Part shown: piece by piece, positions 1 to 8,855 of the stretch
How the letters are laid out: each line of letters starts with the position of its first letter
Position numbering within the stretch: the stretch's first letter is position 1
Source: UBA685 sp002299005
Lineage (GTDB): Bacteria > Pseudomonadota > Alphaproteobacteria > Puniceispirillales > Puniceispirillaceae
Assembly: GCA_963966775.1 (NCBI GenBank)
Contig: CAXAAH010000006.1
Coordinates: 1 to 63,082, forward strand
Direction of reading: 5' to 3'
Length of the DNA: 63,082 nt
Made by a program: the position numbers and the translations under genes
The notes under the pieces: generated by a model
Databases searched by the model: none
Told to the model about the DNA's origin: nothing
What the model saw: only the letters and a program-made list of their open reading frames with translations

Positions 1-39
1 TATGGTATGGCGGCGGTCTATTTCCTGCGCTTTGCCTAG
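1..39 (+). CDS. 3' end of an unidentified plus-strand gene (partial)
   Basis: Reading from base 1, the plus strand gives twelve codons (YGMAAVYFLRFA) and then TAG at 37-39. This could be the C-terminus of a gene lying mostly outside the window and converging on mutL. The fragment is too short to assign a family, and a chance open frame of this length is possible. Confidence 0.25.
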   Translation, partial: YGMAAVYFLRFA

Positions 40-46
40 CTAGCGC

Positions 47-94
47 CTGGCTTATTGCCTGGCTGATCGTCTGGCTTATCGTCTGGCTTATCGT
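47..94. repeat. 12-bp tandem repeat (4 units) at the mutL 3' end
   Basis: Four consecutive 12-bp units of the form CTGGCTTATCGT (first two imperfect) fill 47-94 and overlap the mutL stop codon (TTA on the plus strand at 88-90). The period is a multiple of three, so the next unit offers another in-frame stop. Gain or loss of a unit would therefore barely alter the protein. Confidence 0.85.
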
Positions 95-2034
95 CTGCCA
101 AATAGTTTTTCGATATCTTTTAAGGATAATGATACATAGGTCGGGCGACCGTGATTGCATTGCCCTGAGCGCGGTGTGACTTCCATCTCACGCAAGAGCG
201 CATTCATTTCCGCCCCATTTAGCGCACGCCCTGCCCGCACTGAGCCATGGCAAGACATGGTTGCTATCACATGTTCAATCTGCTGATCAAAGCTAAGAGA
301 TGTACCAATTTCTGCCAGCTCTTCGCCTAAATCAGCGACCAGCTTTTTGGCATCAACCTCACCTAGAATGGCGGGTGTCTCGCGGACAATGACACTGCCT
401 TCGCCAAATGACTCAATATCAAGACCTGCTTTTTTAACCAGATCCTTATGCGCCAAAATGGCGGCGATTTGGTCATCTGGCAAATCAACAATCTCTGGCA
501 ATAGCAGTAATTGAGAGGCCGCATCTCCGGCATCCATCGCCGCTTTCATACGCTCCATCACAAGGCGTTCATGCGCCGCATGCTGGTCAATAATCACAAT
601 CCCCTCAGCGGTCTCAGCGACCACATAAGTGTTATGAACTTGCGCTTTTGCTGCACCAAGCGGAGCATTATGAAGGCGCGCAACCTCCGCTTCATCAGGC
701 ACTTGGATGCGTGCTTGCGGCGGTGCTTCGGCTATTTGATAAGACATCGTCTGCGCCGCTTGCGCTGCCCGCTCACTTGCCGCCGCACTAAGGGGGGGCT
801 GGTCTGCTGATGGCTGGTCATCCACCGGATTAATTGGTGCCTGCCACTGATCATAGCGATGGTCAACCACAGGCGCACGATAAGAGGGGTAAGACCCGCC
901 GCCCCTAGATGTGCCGCCGCCAGAAGAGGGGAAAGAGGCTTGGCCGGTTGTTTGGGCATGTGATTGGAAATAGCGCAAGGAATCGCCGCCAGCTTCGGCA
1001 GGATTATTTAACGCTGCATCGCGCAAATGAGACATCACAGAGCCGACAATCAAAGAGCGGATACCTGCTTGGTCTTGAAAGCGCACTTCGGCCTTGGCGG
1101 GATGGACATTCACATCAACCGCTTGCGGTGGCACATTGATAAATAGCACGGCCATCGGATGGCGCCCACGCGGCAAGGTATCACCATATCCCGCGCGCAA
1201 GGCCCCCAAAAGCAAACGATCTCTGACAGGCCTGTTATTCACAAAGAAATACATCTGGGCGGTTGTCGGCTTATTCATCACGGGCAAGCCAATCAGCCCT
1301 GTCATCACCGCCTCATCACGGCGCGCATCAAGGCTTATCGCTTGTTCAGAAAAAGCGCGGCCTATCACATCACCAAGACGCGCGGCGCGCCCTGCCTCAT
1401 CATCAAGACGGCGGACATAATGCAATAATTTGCGGCTTCCATCATAGGCCTCAAAGCCAACCATCGGCCACGCCATCGCAAGACGTTTCAGCACATCCAC
1501 ACAATTACCCGTCTCGGTGCGCACTGTCTTCATAAATTTCAGACGCGCAGGCACATTGGCAAATAAATCACGGACAATCACCTGACTGCCCTTACTCATC
1601 GCATGGGGGGTGGGGGTGCCAATATGCCCCTTATCAATCTGCAATGCCCAGCCATGATCGCCAGAATGATCACCAGAATGATCACCAGAATTATTATAAG
1701 AGCGCAAAATCAGGGTTGAAACAGACCCAATAGAGGGCAAGGCCTCACCACGAAAGCCAAAGGAATGAATATCAAAGAGATCGGCGGTCGGTAATTTAGA
1801 TGTCGCATGGCGCTGGATTGCTAGCGATAATTCATCCGCGCTCATACCCTTGCCATCATCTGTGACGACGATTTCCGCCAAGCCCCCTTCACTGAGGTTG
1901 ACGGTGATATGATGCGCACCAGCATCTATGGCATTTTCGACAAGCTCTTTTAACGCCGCACTTGGTCGTTCTATCACTTCACCAGCGGCAATTTGGTCAA
2001 CCAATTGCGAGGGAAGAAGTCTGATTTCAGCCAT
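88..2034 (-). CDS. mutL: DNA mismatch repair protein MutL (endonuclease type)
   Basis: MutL couples MutS mismatch recognition to strand incision and removal. The N-terminal GHKL ATPase is clear: the helix with ELVENAIDAGA, then DDGKGM near residue 60 and GFRGEALPSI near 93. The C-terminal dimerisation domain carries the metal-binding motif DQHAAHERLVMER near residue 482, which fits DQHA-x2-E-x4-E, and CNHGRP near 625. This is therefore the latent endonuclease type found in bacteria without MutH, not the E. coli type. A Gly/Ser-rich linker lies around residues 345-390. Residues 116-127 are three SGDH units encoded by a 12-bp tandem repeat in the ATPase domain. The 648 aa length is normal. An AGAGG stretch lies just upstream of the ATG. 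The gene follows the DUF3035 lipoprotein gene by 43 bp. Confidence 0.97.
   Translation of the reverse strand: MAEIRLLPSQLVDQIAAGEVIERPSAALKELVENAIDAGAHHITVNLSEGGLAEIVVTDDGKGMSADELSLAIQRHATSKLPTADLFDIHSFGFRGEALPSIGSVSTLILRSYNNSGDHSGDHSGDHGWALQIDKGHIGTPTPHAMSKGSQVIVRDLFANVPARLKFMKTVRTETGNCVDVLKRLAMAWPMVGFEAYDGSRKLLHYVRRLDDEAGRAARLGDVIGRAFSEQAISLDARRDEAVMTGLIGLPVMNKPTTAQMYFFVNNRPVRDRLLLGALRAGYGDTLPRGRHPMAVLFINVPPQAVDVNVHPAKAEVRFQDQAGIRSLIVGSVMSHLRDAALNNPAEAGGDSLRYFQSHAQTTGQASFPSSGGGTSRGGGSYPSYRAPVVDHRYDQWQAPINPVDDQPSADQPPLSAAASERAAQAAQTMSYQIAEAPPQARIQVPDEAEVARLHNAPLGAAKAQVHNTYVVAETAEGIVIIDQHAAHERLVMERMKAAMDAGDAASQLLLLPEIVDLPDDQIAAILAHKDLVKKAGLDIESFGEGSVIVRETPAILGEVDAKKLVADLGEELAEIGTSLSFDQQIEHVIATMSCHGSVRAGRALNGAEMNALLREMEVTPRSGQCNHGRPTYVSLSLKDIEKLFGRR
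1654..1689. repeat. 12-bp tandem repeat inside mutL (SGDH x3)
   Basis: Three 12-bp units (ATGATCRCCAGA on the plus strand) are directly repeated at 1654-1689; the last two are identical. They encode SGDH-SGDH-SGDH at MutL residues 116-127, after the SIGSVS strand, at a position where E. coli MutL has a shorter loop. The unit length keeps the frame. Confidence 0.9.
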
Positions 2035-2077
2035 AAAACCCTCTTATGAAAGAGTACTTAAAAAAAAGACAGGCCCG

Positions 2078-2632
2078 TTATTTCACCAAGATTTCTGTGC
2101 CTTCAATACCATCAACGGCAAAAGAGGCCCCATCTGTTGGCACTTTGCCTTGCAGGCGGTTGGCACGCAGGCGCACATCTTCTTGCATTTGATTCAAGAT
2201 TGGGCCGACATCTGGCAAGCCACCAAAGACAATTTGGAATGGCAAGCGACGCTCAAACCGAATGCCAGCTGTTTCTTGATCAACAAGGTCACGGATATCG
2301 GCTGGCACGCTTTGGAACGCGAACAGATCATCATAGCCCTCGGCGGTCCCTTCTGAGGTCCCCAAAAGCGCGATTGTCTGGGCACCCGCAGACAGAGAGG
2401 CGCGCGCATCGCTGGCACTGACACCAGCAGGCTCATCACCAGGGCGCAGGGCAAAGCCTGGCGGCAAAGACAGGGGCGGGCGCACAACCACTTCAAACTC
2501 ATCAGGCACTGACTTCTCTGAGCCAATCGCTTGTTTAAAGTCAGAACAACCACTAAGGGCAAAGACAGTCACTGCTGCGCCTGCAATCATTTGCAGCGTG
2601 TTTGACAGCGTATTTTTGCTTGTTTTTGTCAT
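2078..2632 (-). CDS. DUF3035 family lipoprotein
   Basis: A predicted outer-envelope lipoprotein of 184 aa. The N-terminus has a short basic region, a hydrophobic stretch (residues 15-27) and a lipobox ALSGC with Cys29 as the lipidation site. After it comes the PDEFEVVVRPPL block followed by PPGF and LRPG, which I recognise as DUF3035, a family of unknown function common in alphaproteobacteria and typically located beside lspA. It lies 6 bp downstream of lspA, so the peptidase that would process it is encoded by the preceding gene. Family assignment is fairly secure; the molecular role is unknown. Confidence 0.85.
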   Translation of the reverse strand: MTKTSKNTLSNTLQMIAGAAVTVFALSGCSDFKQAIGSEKSVPDEFEVVVRPPLSLPPGFALRPGDEPAGVSASDARASLSAGAQTIALLGTSEGTAEGYDDLFAFQSVPADIRDLVDQETAGIRFERRLPFQIVFGGLPDVGPILNQMQEDVRLRANRLQGKVPTDGASFAVDGIEGTEILVK

Positions 2633-2638
2633 CTAGCT

Positions 2639-3142
2639 TCAACCTTTTTCATGTTGTTTTTGGCGTCTTGCTTCCATCAGCACACTTATCACCCAAACAC
2701 CGACACCAACGAATATCGCGGCATCTGCGACATTAAACGATGGATAATGCCAAGAGCCAAGATGAAAATCGATAAAATCGACAACTTTACCATAAATTTG
2801 TCTATCGATCACATTCCCAATCGCCCCACCGCTTATCAGGGCGGCGGCAATTTTCTGGCCTTTGACCAATTCAGGCAATTGGAAAAACAGCCACAGGCAC
2901 ACAATCACCGCCAATAAGGAAATGCCATAGCGTGTCCATTGACCGCCTTCTGCCAACAGACCAAAGCTAACGCCTTCATTCCACGCAGGTGACCAATTCA
3001 AAAAAGAGGTCAGCTCAATCACACGCGGCGGTGAGAATATCGTCTCCAGCATATAACTCTTGCTTGCCGCATCAACCAGAATGACAATCGTCGCGATAAG
3101 CGCGAATTGTACAATGTCATTTCTGGCAGGCATTTTGAACAT
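2639..3142 (-). CDS. lspA: Lipoprotein signal peptidase (SPase II)
   Basis: An inner-membrane aspartyl protease that removes the signal peptide from diacylglyceryl-prolipoproteins. The 167 aa protein has four membrane segments. The two catalytic aspartates are visible: Asp113 in GGAIGNVIDR and Asp140 in FNVADAA. The upstream FLNWSPAWNEGVSFG stretch is the conserved NxGxSFG-type region. It sits 9 bp after ileS, the classic ileS-lspA arrangement, and 6 bp before a lipoprotein gene, so the three are probably one transcript. Confidence 0.96.
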   Translation of the reverse strand: MFKMPARNDIVQFALIATIVILVDAASKSYMLETIFSPPRVIELTSFLNWSPAWNEGVSFGLLAEGGQWTRYGISLLAVIVCLWLFFQLPELVKGQKIAAALISGGAIGNVIDRQIYGKVVDFIDFHLGSWHYPSFNVADAAIFVGVGVWVISVLMEARRQKQHEKG

Positions 3143-3151
3143 TTGCGCGGC

Positions 3152-5971
3152 CTATTCCTTTGGCAAAGATTTTACGACGTCATCACAACGCCCACAAATT
3201 GGCGCTTCTTCTGTGACTTCTTCAAGGATTTTCCAGCAACGCATACATTTGCCGCCATCAGCTGTGCCAATCACAACACCGACCTCTGGCAAATCATCAA
3301 GCGCAAAAGCACCTGTTGGCGCGGCCCCGATATGCAACTCAGCAGATGAGGTGATAAACAGACCTGCGAGATCTTGCCCATCAAGCAGACGGGCCAAATC
3401 AGCCGACATAAATAAGGCAGCGGTTGCTTGTAATGAGCCACCAACCTTGCCGTCATTACGCGCTTGTTCAATCGCTGATGTCACGGCTGAGCGGATTTTG
3501 CGGATGGTCTCCCATTTGGTGCCAAGCGCCTCATCTGCCCATTCATCACCTTGCGGTACATAGGTGCGCATATGGATTGATGAGCCTTCATTGCCCGCAT
3601 AGGCTTGCCACGCTTCTTCGGCGGTAAAGCACAAGATAGGCGCGATCCACGCCACCAACGCTTCGAATGTGCGCATCATCGCCAGTCTCGTGGCTTTGCG
3701 TTCAAGCGAGGTCACATCATCACAATAAAGCCTGTCTTTGCGAATATCGAAATAGAAGGCCGATAGATCAGCGTTACAGAAATCATGCAAGGTCGTGAAG
3801 ACACCATGGAAATCATAGGCCGCAGATTTCTCTTTTACCGCCGTATCGATTTCAGTTAAGCGATGCAATACCCAACGCTCAAGCTCTGGCATATCCGCAT
3901 AAGAGACCTCTTCTTCAGGCCCAAACCCTTCGATAGCCCCCAGCAAATAGCGCAAGGTATTTCTGATACGACGATAATGATCTGTCTGGCGTTTGATGAT
4001 CTCACCACCAATGCGCAAATCATCATAATAATCAGATGAGACCACCCATAGACGCAAAATATCAGCGCCATTTTGTTCAATGATCTTTTGCGGCAGAACC
4101 ACATTGCCAAGCGATTTTGACATTTTGCGGCCTTGCTCATCCAACACAAAACCATGCGTCAACACACCCTTATAAGGCGCATGGCCTCTGGTGCCACATG
4201 ATTCAAGCAAGGATGAATGGAACCAGCCACGATGCTGGTCAGAGCCTTCAAGATACAGATCCGCTGGCGATTGCAAATCATCGCGCGCCTCTAGCACAAA
4301 GGCGTGCGTTGAACCTGAATCAAACCATACATCGGCGATATCTTTCACCTGCTCATAATCATCGGCCTGATACTCATTGCCCAAGAAACGCTGCGGGTCT
4401 TCTGTGAACCAGATATCGCACCCTTCTTCGGCAAAGGCCTCAACAATACGGTCAACAACGGCTTGGTCGCGCAATGGCTCACCTGTCACCTTATTGACAA
4501 AGACAGGGATAGGCACACCCCACGCACGCTGGCGTGATAGGCACCAATCAGGGCGATTGGCTATCATAGATGATAATCTTGTCTGGCCTGCTGGCGGATA
4601 GAAGGCGGTCTTTTCAATTTCTGATAAAGCTGTATCACGCAGATTATTTTGGGTCATTGAAATGAACCATTGCGCTGTGTTGCGATAAATCACAGGGGCT
4701 TTTGAGCGCCATGAATGCGGGTAGGAGTGAACCAACTCACCCATCGCAATCAGCCCGCCACGTTCGGCCATCATCTCGGCAATCTTTTTATTATCGCGCA
4801 AGACATGCATGTCGCCAAATAACGGCAAATGCGCGGCAAGCTGGCCATTTTCCAGCACCGTATCAGGCACAGGCACGCCATGCTTGATATGCGCCAGCTC
4901 ATAATCCTCAGGGCCATGACCGGGGGCAATATGCACAAAGCCTGTCCCTTGGTCAGTGGTTACATAATCACCCGCAAACGCTGGCACATCATGATCATAC
5001 CCATCAGCTGCCAATGGGTGGGCCGCAACCAAACCATCCAGCTTATCACCGGTAAAGCGCAACTCTTCGTCAATCGCGTCAATCTTGGCCGCTTTCAGCG
5101 TGTCTTCCAACAGGTCAGCCGCCACAATCAGACGCTCACCAACCTTTGCCAGCGCGCCTTCTGCAACAGATTTCACCGCAAAGCACACATATTCAATATC
5201 TGTGCCATAGGCCAGAGCACGGTTGCCGGGCATGGTCCAAGGCGTTGTTGTCCAGATAACAATACGCGCGCCTTTAAGTGCCTCAAGGCTTGTCTGCTTG
5301 ACCTCAAAACAGGCATAGATCGTGACAGACTTATGATCGGCATATTCCACCTCTGCCTCAGCCAAAGCGGTCTTTTCAACAGGTGACCACATCACAGGCT
5401 TCGCCCCGCGATAAAGGCCGCCATTCATCAGAAACTTACCAATTTCATTGGCAATCAAGCTTTCTGATTCATAGCGCATCGTCTTATAGGGCTGTTCAAA
5501 ATCACCTAGCACACCAAGGCGCTGAAATTCTTCTGATTGCACATCAAGCCAATGGGCGGCAAAAGCGCGGCATTCCTCGCGGAATTCGGTGATATCAACC
5601 TCATCCTTATCAAGGCCTTTTTTGCGATATTGCTCTTCGATTTTCCATTCGATTGGCAGGCCGTGACAATCCCAGCCCGGCACATAATTCGCATCCTTGC
5701 CAAGCATCGATTGCGAGCGGTTAATCACATCTTTCAAAATCTTATTCAGCGCGTGACCAATATGAAGCTGGCCATTGGCATAAGGGGGGCCATCATGCAG
5801 AACAAATTTCTCAGCGCCCTTACGCTCAGCGCGTAGAGATTTGTAAAGATCGATATCCTGCCAATATTGCAAGATCTCAGGCTCTTTTTTCGGCAAGCCG
5901 CCGCGCATAGGAAAACTTGTCTGCGGAAGAAAGACGGTATGTTTATAATCCGCTGCTGATTTGTCACTCAT
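3152..5971 (-). CDS. ileS: Isoleucyl-tRNA synthetase
   Basis: Class I aminoacyl-tRNA synthetase charging tRNA-Ile, with an editing domain that hydrolyses Val-tRNA-Ile. HIGH is at residues 70-73 and KMSKS lies near residue 614 (GRKMSKSLGN). The CP1 editing domain sits between them. The C-terminal zinc finger is intact: CMRCWK and CGRC near the end supply the four cysteines. At 939 aa it is of standard bacterial type. It probably heads the operon with lspA and the DUF3035 lipoprotein. AAGG lies about 9 nt before the ATG. Confidence 0.98.
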   Translation of the reverse strand: MSDKSAADYKHTVFLPQTSFPMRGGLPKKEPEILQYWQDIDLYKSLRAERKGAEKFVLHDGPPYANGQLHIGHALNKILKDVINRSQSMLGKDANYVPGWDCHGLPIEWKIEEQYRKKGLDKDEVDITEFREECRAFAAHWLDVQSEEFQRLGVLGDFEQPYKTMRYESESLIANEIGKFLMNGGLYRGAKPVMWSPVEKTALAEAEVEYADHKSVTIYACFEVKQTSLEALKGARIVIWTTTPWTMPGNRALAYGTDIEYVCFAVKSVAEGALAKVGERLIVAADLLEDTLKAAKIDAIDEELRFTGDKLDGLVAAHPLAADGYDHDVPAFAGDYVTTDQGTGFVHIAPGHGPEDYELAHIKHGVPVPDTVLENGQLAAHLPLFGDMHVLRDNKKIAEMMAERGGLIAMGELVHSYPHSWRSKAPVIYRNTAQWFISMTQNNLRDTALSEIEKTAFYPPAGQTRLSSMIANRPDWCLSRQRAWGVPIPVFVNKVTGEPLRDQAVVDRIVEAFAEEGCDIWFTEDPQRFLGNEYQADDYEQVKDIADVWFDSGSTHAFVLEARDDLQSPADLYLEGSDQHRGWFHSSLLESCGTRGHAPYKGVLTHGFVLDEQGRKMSKSLGNVVLPQKIIEQNGADILRLWVVSSDYYDDLRIGGEIIKRQTDHYRRIRNTLRYLLGAIEGFGPEEEVSYADMPELERWVLHRLTEIDTAVKEKSAAYDFHGVFTTLHDFCNADLSAFYFDIRKDRLYCDDVTSLERKATRLAMMRTFEALVAWIAPILCFTAEEAWQAYAGNEGSSIHMRTYVPQGDEWADEALGTKWETIRKIRSAVTSAIEQARNDGKVGGSLQATAALFMSADLARLLDGQDLAGLFITSSAELHIGAAPTGAFALDDLPEVGVVIGTADGGKCMRCWKILEEVTEEAPICGRCDDVVKSLPKE

Positions 5972-6027
5972 TCGTAACTACCTTAAAATTTTATCTTATC
6001 ATTTGCGCCCATCGGAGCGCCTTATCA

Positions 6028-6975
6028 TTATGTTAGATTCGCTAAAATCTGTTTTGCTGTTTGGGTATCTTTGCCGATTTGGTCTTTTAACGCGGCAAGC
6101 CCCTCAAATTTCATCTCAGCTCTTACATAGCCTTTTAGCGCGATTTCAATCCTTTGACCATAGATATCATCCCCAAAATCAAACAGATGTGCTTCGGCCA
6201 GAACGCCTCTATCATTGACCGTCGGCCGAATGCCGATATTGGCGACACCTTGGATGACGCGCCCGTCATTATTCTCACCAATTTGTGCGGTAATAGCATA
6301 GACACCAAAGGCCGGATGAAGCTGGTCTGTGAGGGGGATATTGGCGGTCGGAAACCCGATTGTCCGGCCACGCTTGTCACCCTGTGCGACTATGCCCGCA
6401 ATCTTAAAAGGACGCCCTAGCATCTCTTCGGCTAAATCGACCTGACCTGCCTGCAACGCCGCTCTGATACGTGTCGATGACAGGGCCATTTGGTGCGCAT
6501 CAACGGCCAATGTCACGCCTGTTGCGCGCATATCAAATGGCGCGCCAAGCATCGCAAGCGTCTCAATTGTCCCCGCACGCGCTTTGCCAAAGGCGAAATC
6601 GGCGCCAGCAAATAAATGTGCAATATGAAGCGGCTTTAGCACCTCATGCACAAATTCTTCGGGCGAGGCTTGGCGTAGCGCATCATCAAAGGTGATATTC
6701 ACAATGATATCAGCGCCTTGCGCAGATAGGACATGTTCTTTTTGCACCTGATCCATAATCAAAAAAGGCGGATCTTGCGGTCTGAAAAAAGCGCGCGGAT
6801 GCGGGGTGAAACTTACCACAGCCAACGGCAATGAGAGATCATCAGCAAGGCTCTTGGCCGTCGCTATCAGATGCTGGTGGCCTTTATGCACACCATCAAA
6901 ATTACCAATCACCGCCACCACAGGGGCTGTTTCAGCAAGCGTTGCGCCACGTTGCCATGATATGATTTTTGCCAT
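6028..6975 (-). CDS. ribF: Bifunctional riboflavin kinase / FAD synthetase
   Basis: Converts riboflavin to FMN and then FAD. The N-terminal FAD synthetase (nucleotidyltransferase) domain shows GNFDGVHKGH at residues 24-33. The C-terminal riboflavin kinase domain shows GDKRGRTIGFPTANI near residue 200 followed by the PAFGVYAI strand. The 315 aa length is normal for prokaryotic RibF. It precedes ileS by 56 bp on the same strand, an order (ribF-ileS-lspA) common in proteobacteria. I see no FMN riboswitch in its leader. Confidence 0.97.
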   Translation of the reverse strand: MAKIISWQRGATLAETAPVVAVIGNFDGVHKGHQHLIATAKSLADDLSLPLAVVSFTPHPRAFFRPQDPPFLIMDQVQKEHVLSAQGADIIVNITFDDALRQASPEEFVHEVLKPLHIAHLFAGADFAFGKARAGTIETLAMLGAPFDMRATGVTLAVDAHQMALSSTRIRAALQAGQVDLAEEMLGRPFKIAGIVAQGDKRGRTIGFPTANIPLTDQLHPAFGVYAITAQIGENNDGRVIQGVANIGIRPTVNDRGVLAEAHLFDFGDDIYGQRIEIALKGYVRAEMKFEGLAALKDQIGKDTQTAKQILANLT

Positions 6976-7062
6976 CGTACTTTATGCCTAACAGAGCCCC
7001 TAAAAGAGCTATAGTGAAACCTAATTGGGGCGCATTATAGCCCAGAACTTGGCAAAAATACA

Positions 7063-7084
7063 ATGCAATAGCTATGCAATAGCG
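7063..7084. repeat. 11-bp tandem repeat in the ribF/mscS intergenic region
   Basis: ATGCAATAGC plus T or G is repeated twice in tandem at 7063-7084, in the divergent intergenic region between ribF and mscS. Function is unknown. It is one of several short tandem duplications in this window. Confidence 0.6.
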
Positions 7085-7168
7085 CAGATAGGAACGCGCT
7101 TTTGGGCAATCTTGCCGCTTTGCATTTTTTCTTTTTTGCGCCATGATAGGCATGATATTGGCCAATAG

Positions 7169-7233
7169 GGGCAAGAAGCTTGGGCAAGAAGCATGGACAG
7201 GAAGCATGGACAGGAAGCATGGGCAGGAGACAA
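7169..7233 (+). repeat. 13-bp tandem repeat of Shine-Dalgarno/ATG units before mscS
   Basis: Five 13-bp units (consensus GGRCAGGAAGCAT, followed by GG of the next unit) run 7169-7233 and end in the mscS ribosome binding site. From the second unit on, unit junctions form an ATG (7193, 7206, 7219), the latter two behind AGGAAG. The last unit is altered to AGGAG (7225-7229), 7 nt before the true mscS ATG at 7237. The ATG at 7219 is in frame but meets TAA just before the mscS ATG. The ATG at 7206 gives a 12-codon frame overlapping the mscS start. Confidence 0.85.
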
Positions 7234-7236
7234 TAA

Positions 7237-8097
7237 ATGGATAACCTTCCTTTTCAGGATTTATTATCTGGGATGATTTTAACGCCTGAATTTATGACCG
7301 CTGTCATAGATGGGGTGTTAACATTTGCTGGCGGCATCCTAACGCTGATTATCGGCCTTATCCTTGCTGGCCGCATCGCGCGCCTTGTCCGCTCTAGCTT
7401 GTTGCGCATCTCACGCATTGATAAGACGCTTGTGCCTGTTGCCGCTTCTGTCATGCGCTATGCGATTATCATTGTCACGATTGTCGTTATGCTGGGGCAA
7501 TTTGGCGTTCAGACGACCTCTATCATTGCCATTCTTGGTGCGGCTGGCTTAGCGATTGGTCTTGCCTTGCAAGGCACGCTGTCGAACGTGGCGGCAGGGG
7601 TGATGCTGCTCATTCTGCGCCCGTTTGAATCAGGTGATTGGATTGAGACAAATGGCATTTCTGGCACCGTCAAAGAGATTGGCCTTTTCACCACCCATAT
7701 TGATACCTTTGATAACATCTATATCTCTGTGCCAAATAGCACGATTTGGTCTGCCACCATTATCAACCATGCCAAGCACGCCAACAGGCGGCTCGATTTA
7801 AATATCGGCGTCAGCTATGACTGCGATTTTGACGAGGTTGAGGCAGTTATGCGCTCTTTGATGGATGATGAGCGTATCCATAGCACGCCTGCCCCTGTCT
7901 TTCATGTCGTCTCTTATGGGGATAGCGCGATTAATGTGCGGATGCGTCTTTATGCCAATTACGGCGATTTATTCCAGCTTGGGTGGGATTTAAACCGCCG
8001 CCTAAAGCCTGCCTTTGATGCGCATAATATTGAAATCCCCTTCCCGCAACAGGTGGTGCATTTTGCCAATAAACCAGATGCAGTAAAGCCCGATTAA
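7237..8097 (+). CDS. mscS: Small-conductance mechanosensitive channel, MscS family
   Basis: Inner-membrane tension-gated channel that vents solutes on osmotic downshock. At 286 aa it is the same length as E. coli MscS. Three N-terminal membrane segments are followed by the cytoplasmic beta/alpha vestibule. The pore-lining TM3 is well conserved: GAAGLAIGLALQGTLSN near residues 98-115 with the Gly/Ala packing pattern, then LRPFESGDWIE. The start at 7237 is fixed by AGGAG seven bases upstream. The leader holds five 13-bp repeats with extra ATG codons, so translation may be sensitive to repeat number. Confidence 0.95.
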   Translation: MDNLPFQDLLSGMILTPEFMTAVIDGVLTFAGGILTLIIGLILAGRIARLVRSSLLRISRIDKTLVPVAASVMRYAIIIVTIVVMLGQFGVQTTSIIAILGAAGLAIGLALQGTLSNVAAGVMLLILRPFESGDWIETNGISGTVKEIGLFTTHIDTFDNIYISVPNSTIWSATIINHAKHANRRLDLNIGVSYDCDFDEVEAVMRSLMDDERIHSTPAPVFHVVSYGDSAINVRMRLYANYGDLFQLGWDLNRRLKPAFDAHNIEIPFPQQVVHFANKPDAVKPD

Positions 8098-8135
8098 TAA
8101 AGACAAATTAATAAATTAGATGACCGTATTATTTA

Positions 8136-8855
8136 ATGAGTGATGATAACCCACAGGATCCCGCCCCTATCGGCTTAAGCCGTGATGCGCTAGCCAGAGG
8201 CGATGTGATGGCCTTGGCCCGCGCCCGTGATGGGGCAGGCTCTGCTATCCTAAGCGATGAGGCTTTATTAGAGTCACGCCGGCGATATGTGCCTGATGAT
8301 TATCAAGGTGATGATATTTGGGTCTTTGGCTATGGCTCGCTTATTTGGAAGCCTGAATTAACCTTTTCAGAGAAAACAGACGCACTTGTGCATGGGTTTC
8401 ACAGACGCTTTTGCATGTGGACACGGATTGGCAGAGGCTCTCCTGACTGCCCCGGCCTTGTTCTTGCGCTTGATAATGGTGGTTCAACAAAGGGCGTTAT
8501 TTTTCGCATTCCCGCCGCCATTGCCCCGCGCGAATTAGATATTTTATGGCGCAGAGAGATGATGGCCGACAGCTATCGTCCTGTCTGGCTGAATGCCAAA
8601 ACACAAAAAGGCCCTATCAAAGCGCTTAGTTTTGCGATTAGGCGCAACCGCCCTGTTTTTGCCCCGCGCATGAGTGATGAGGAGACGGCCGCCATCATCC
8701 ATAAAGCAAAAGGCTTTGTGGGCCCTTGCAAAGACTATCTGCAAAACACCCAAAAAGCACTTATAGAAGCTGGTATTTATGATAAGCAAATGGCGCAATT
8801 AACGCGCCTTGTCAGCGGCCTTGAAGCAAAAAACAAGGCCGATAACAAGACCTAG
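8136..8855 (+). CDS. chaC: ChaC-like gamma-glutamylcyclotransferase
   Basis: Probably cleaves glutathione (gamma-glutamyl peptides) to 5-oxoproline and Cys-Gly in the cytosol. The substrate loop VFGYGSLIWKP near residues 62-72 is the family hallmark. The motif around the catalytic glutamate is probably WRREMMADSY near 137-146. At 239 aa it is of bacterial ChaC length. It follows mscS by 38 bp on the same strand and overlaps the convergent IclR gene by 4 bp. I see no clear Shine-Dalgarno. The ChaC family call is strong; the physiological substrate is by analogy. Confidence 0.92.
   Translation: MSDDNPQDPAPIGLSRDALARGDVMALARARDGAGSAILSDEALLESRRRYVPDDYQGDDIWVFGYGSLIWKPELTFSEKTDALVHGFHRRFCMWTRIGRGSPDCPGLVLALDNGGSTKGVIFRIPAAIAPRELDILWRREMMADSYRPVWLNAKTQKGPIKALSFAIRRNRPVFAPRMSDEETAAIIHKAKGFVGPCKDYLQNTQKALIEAGIYDKQMAQLTRLVSGLEAKNKADNKT

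Noticed and set aside
6932..7220. Two minus-strand frames of 61-91 aa beginning MLPVHASCP
   Set aside because: They start inside the 13-bp repeat array upstream of mscS and have no family resemblance; repeat-derived shadow frames.
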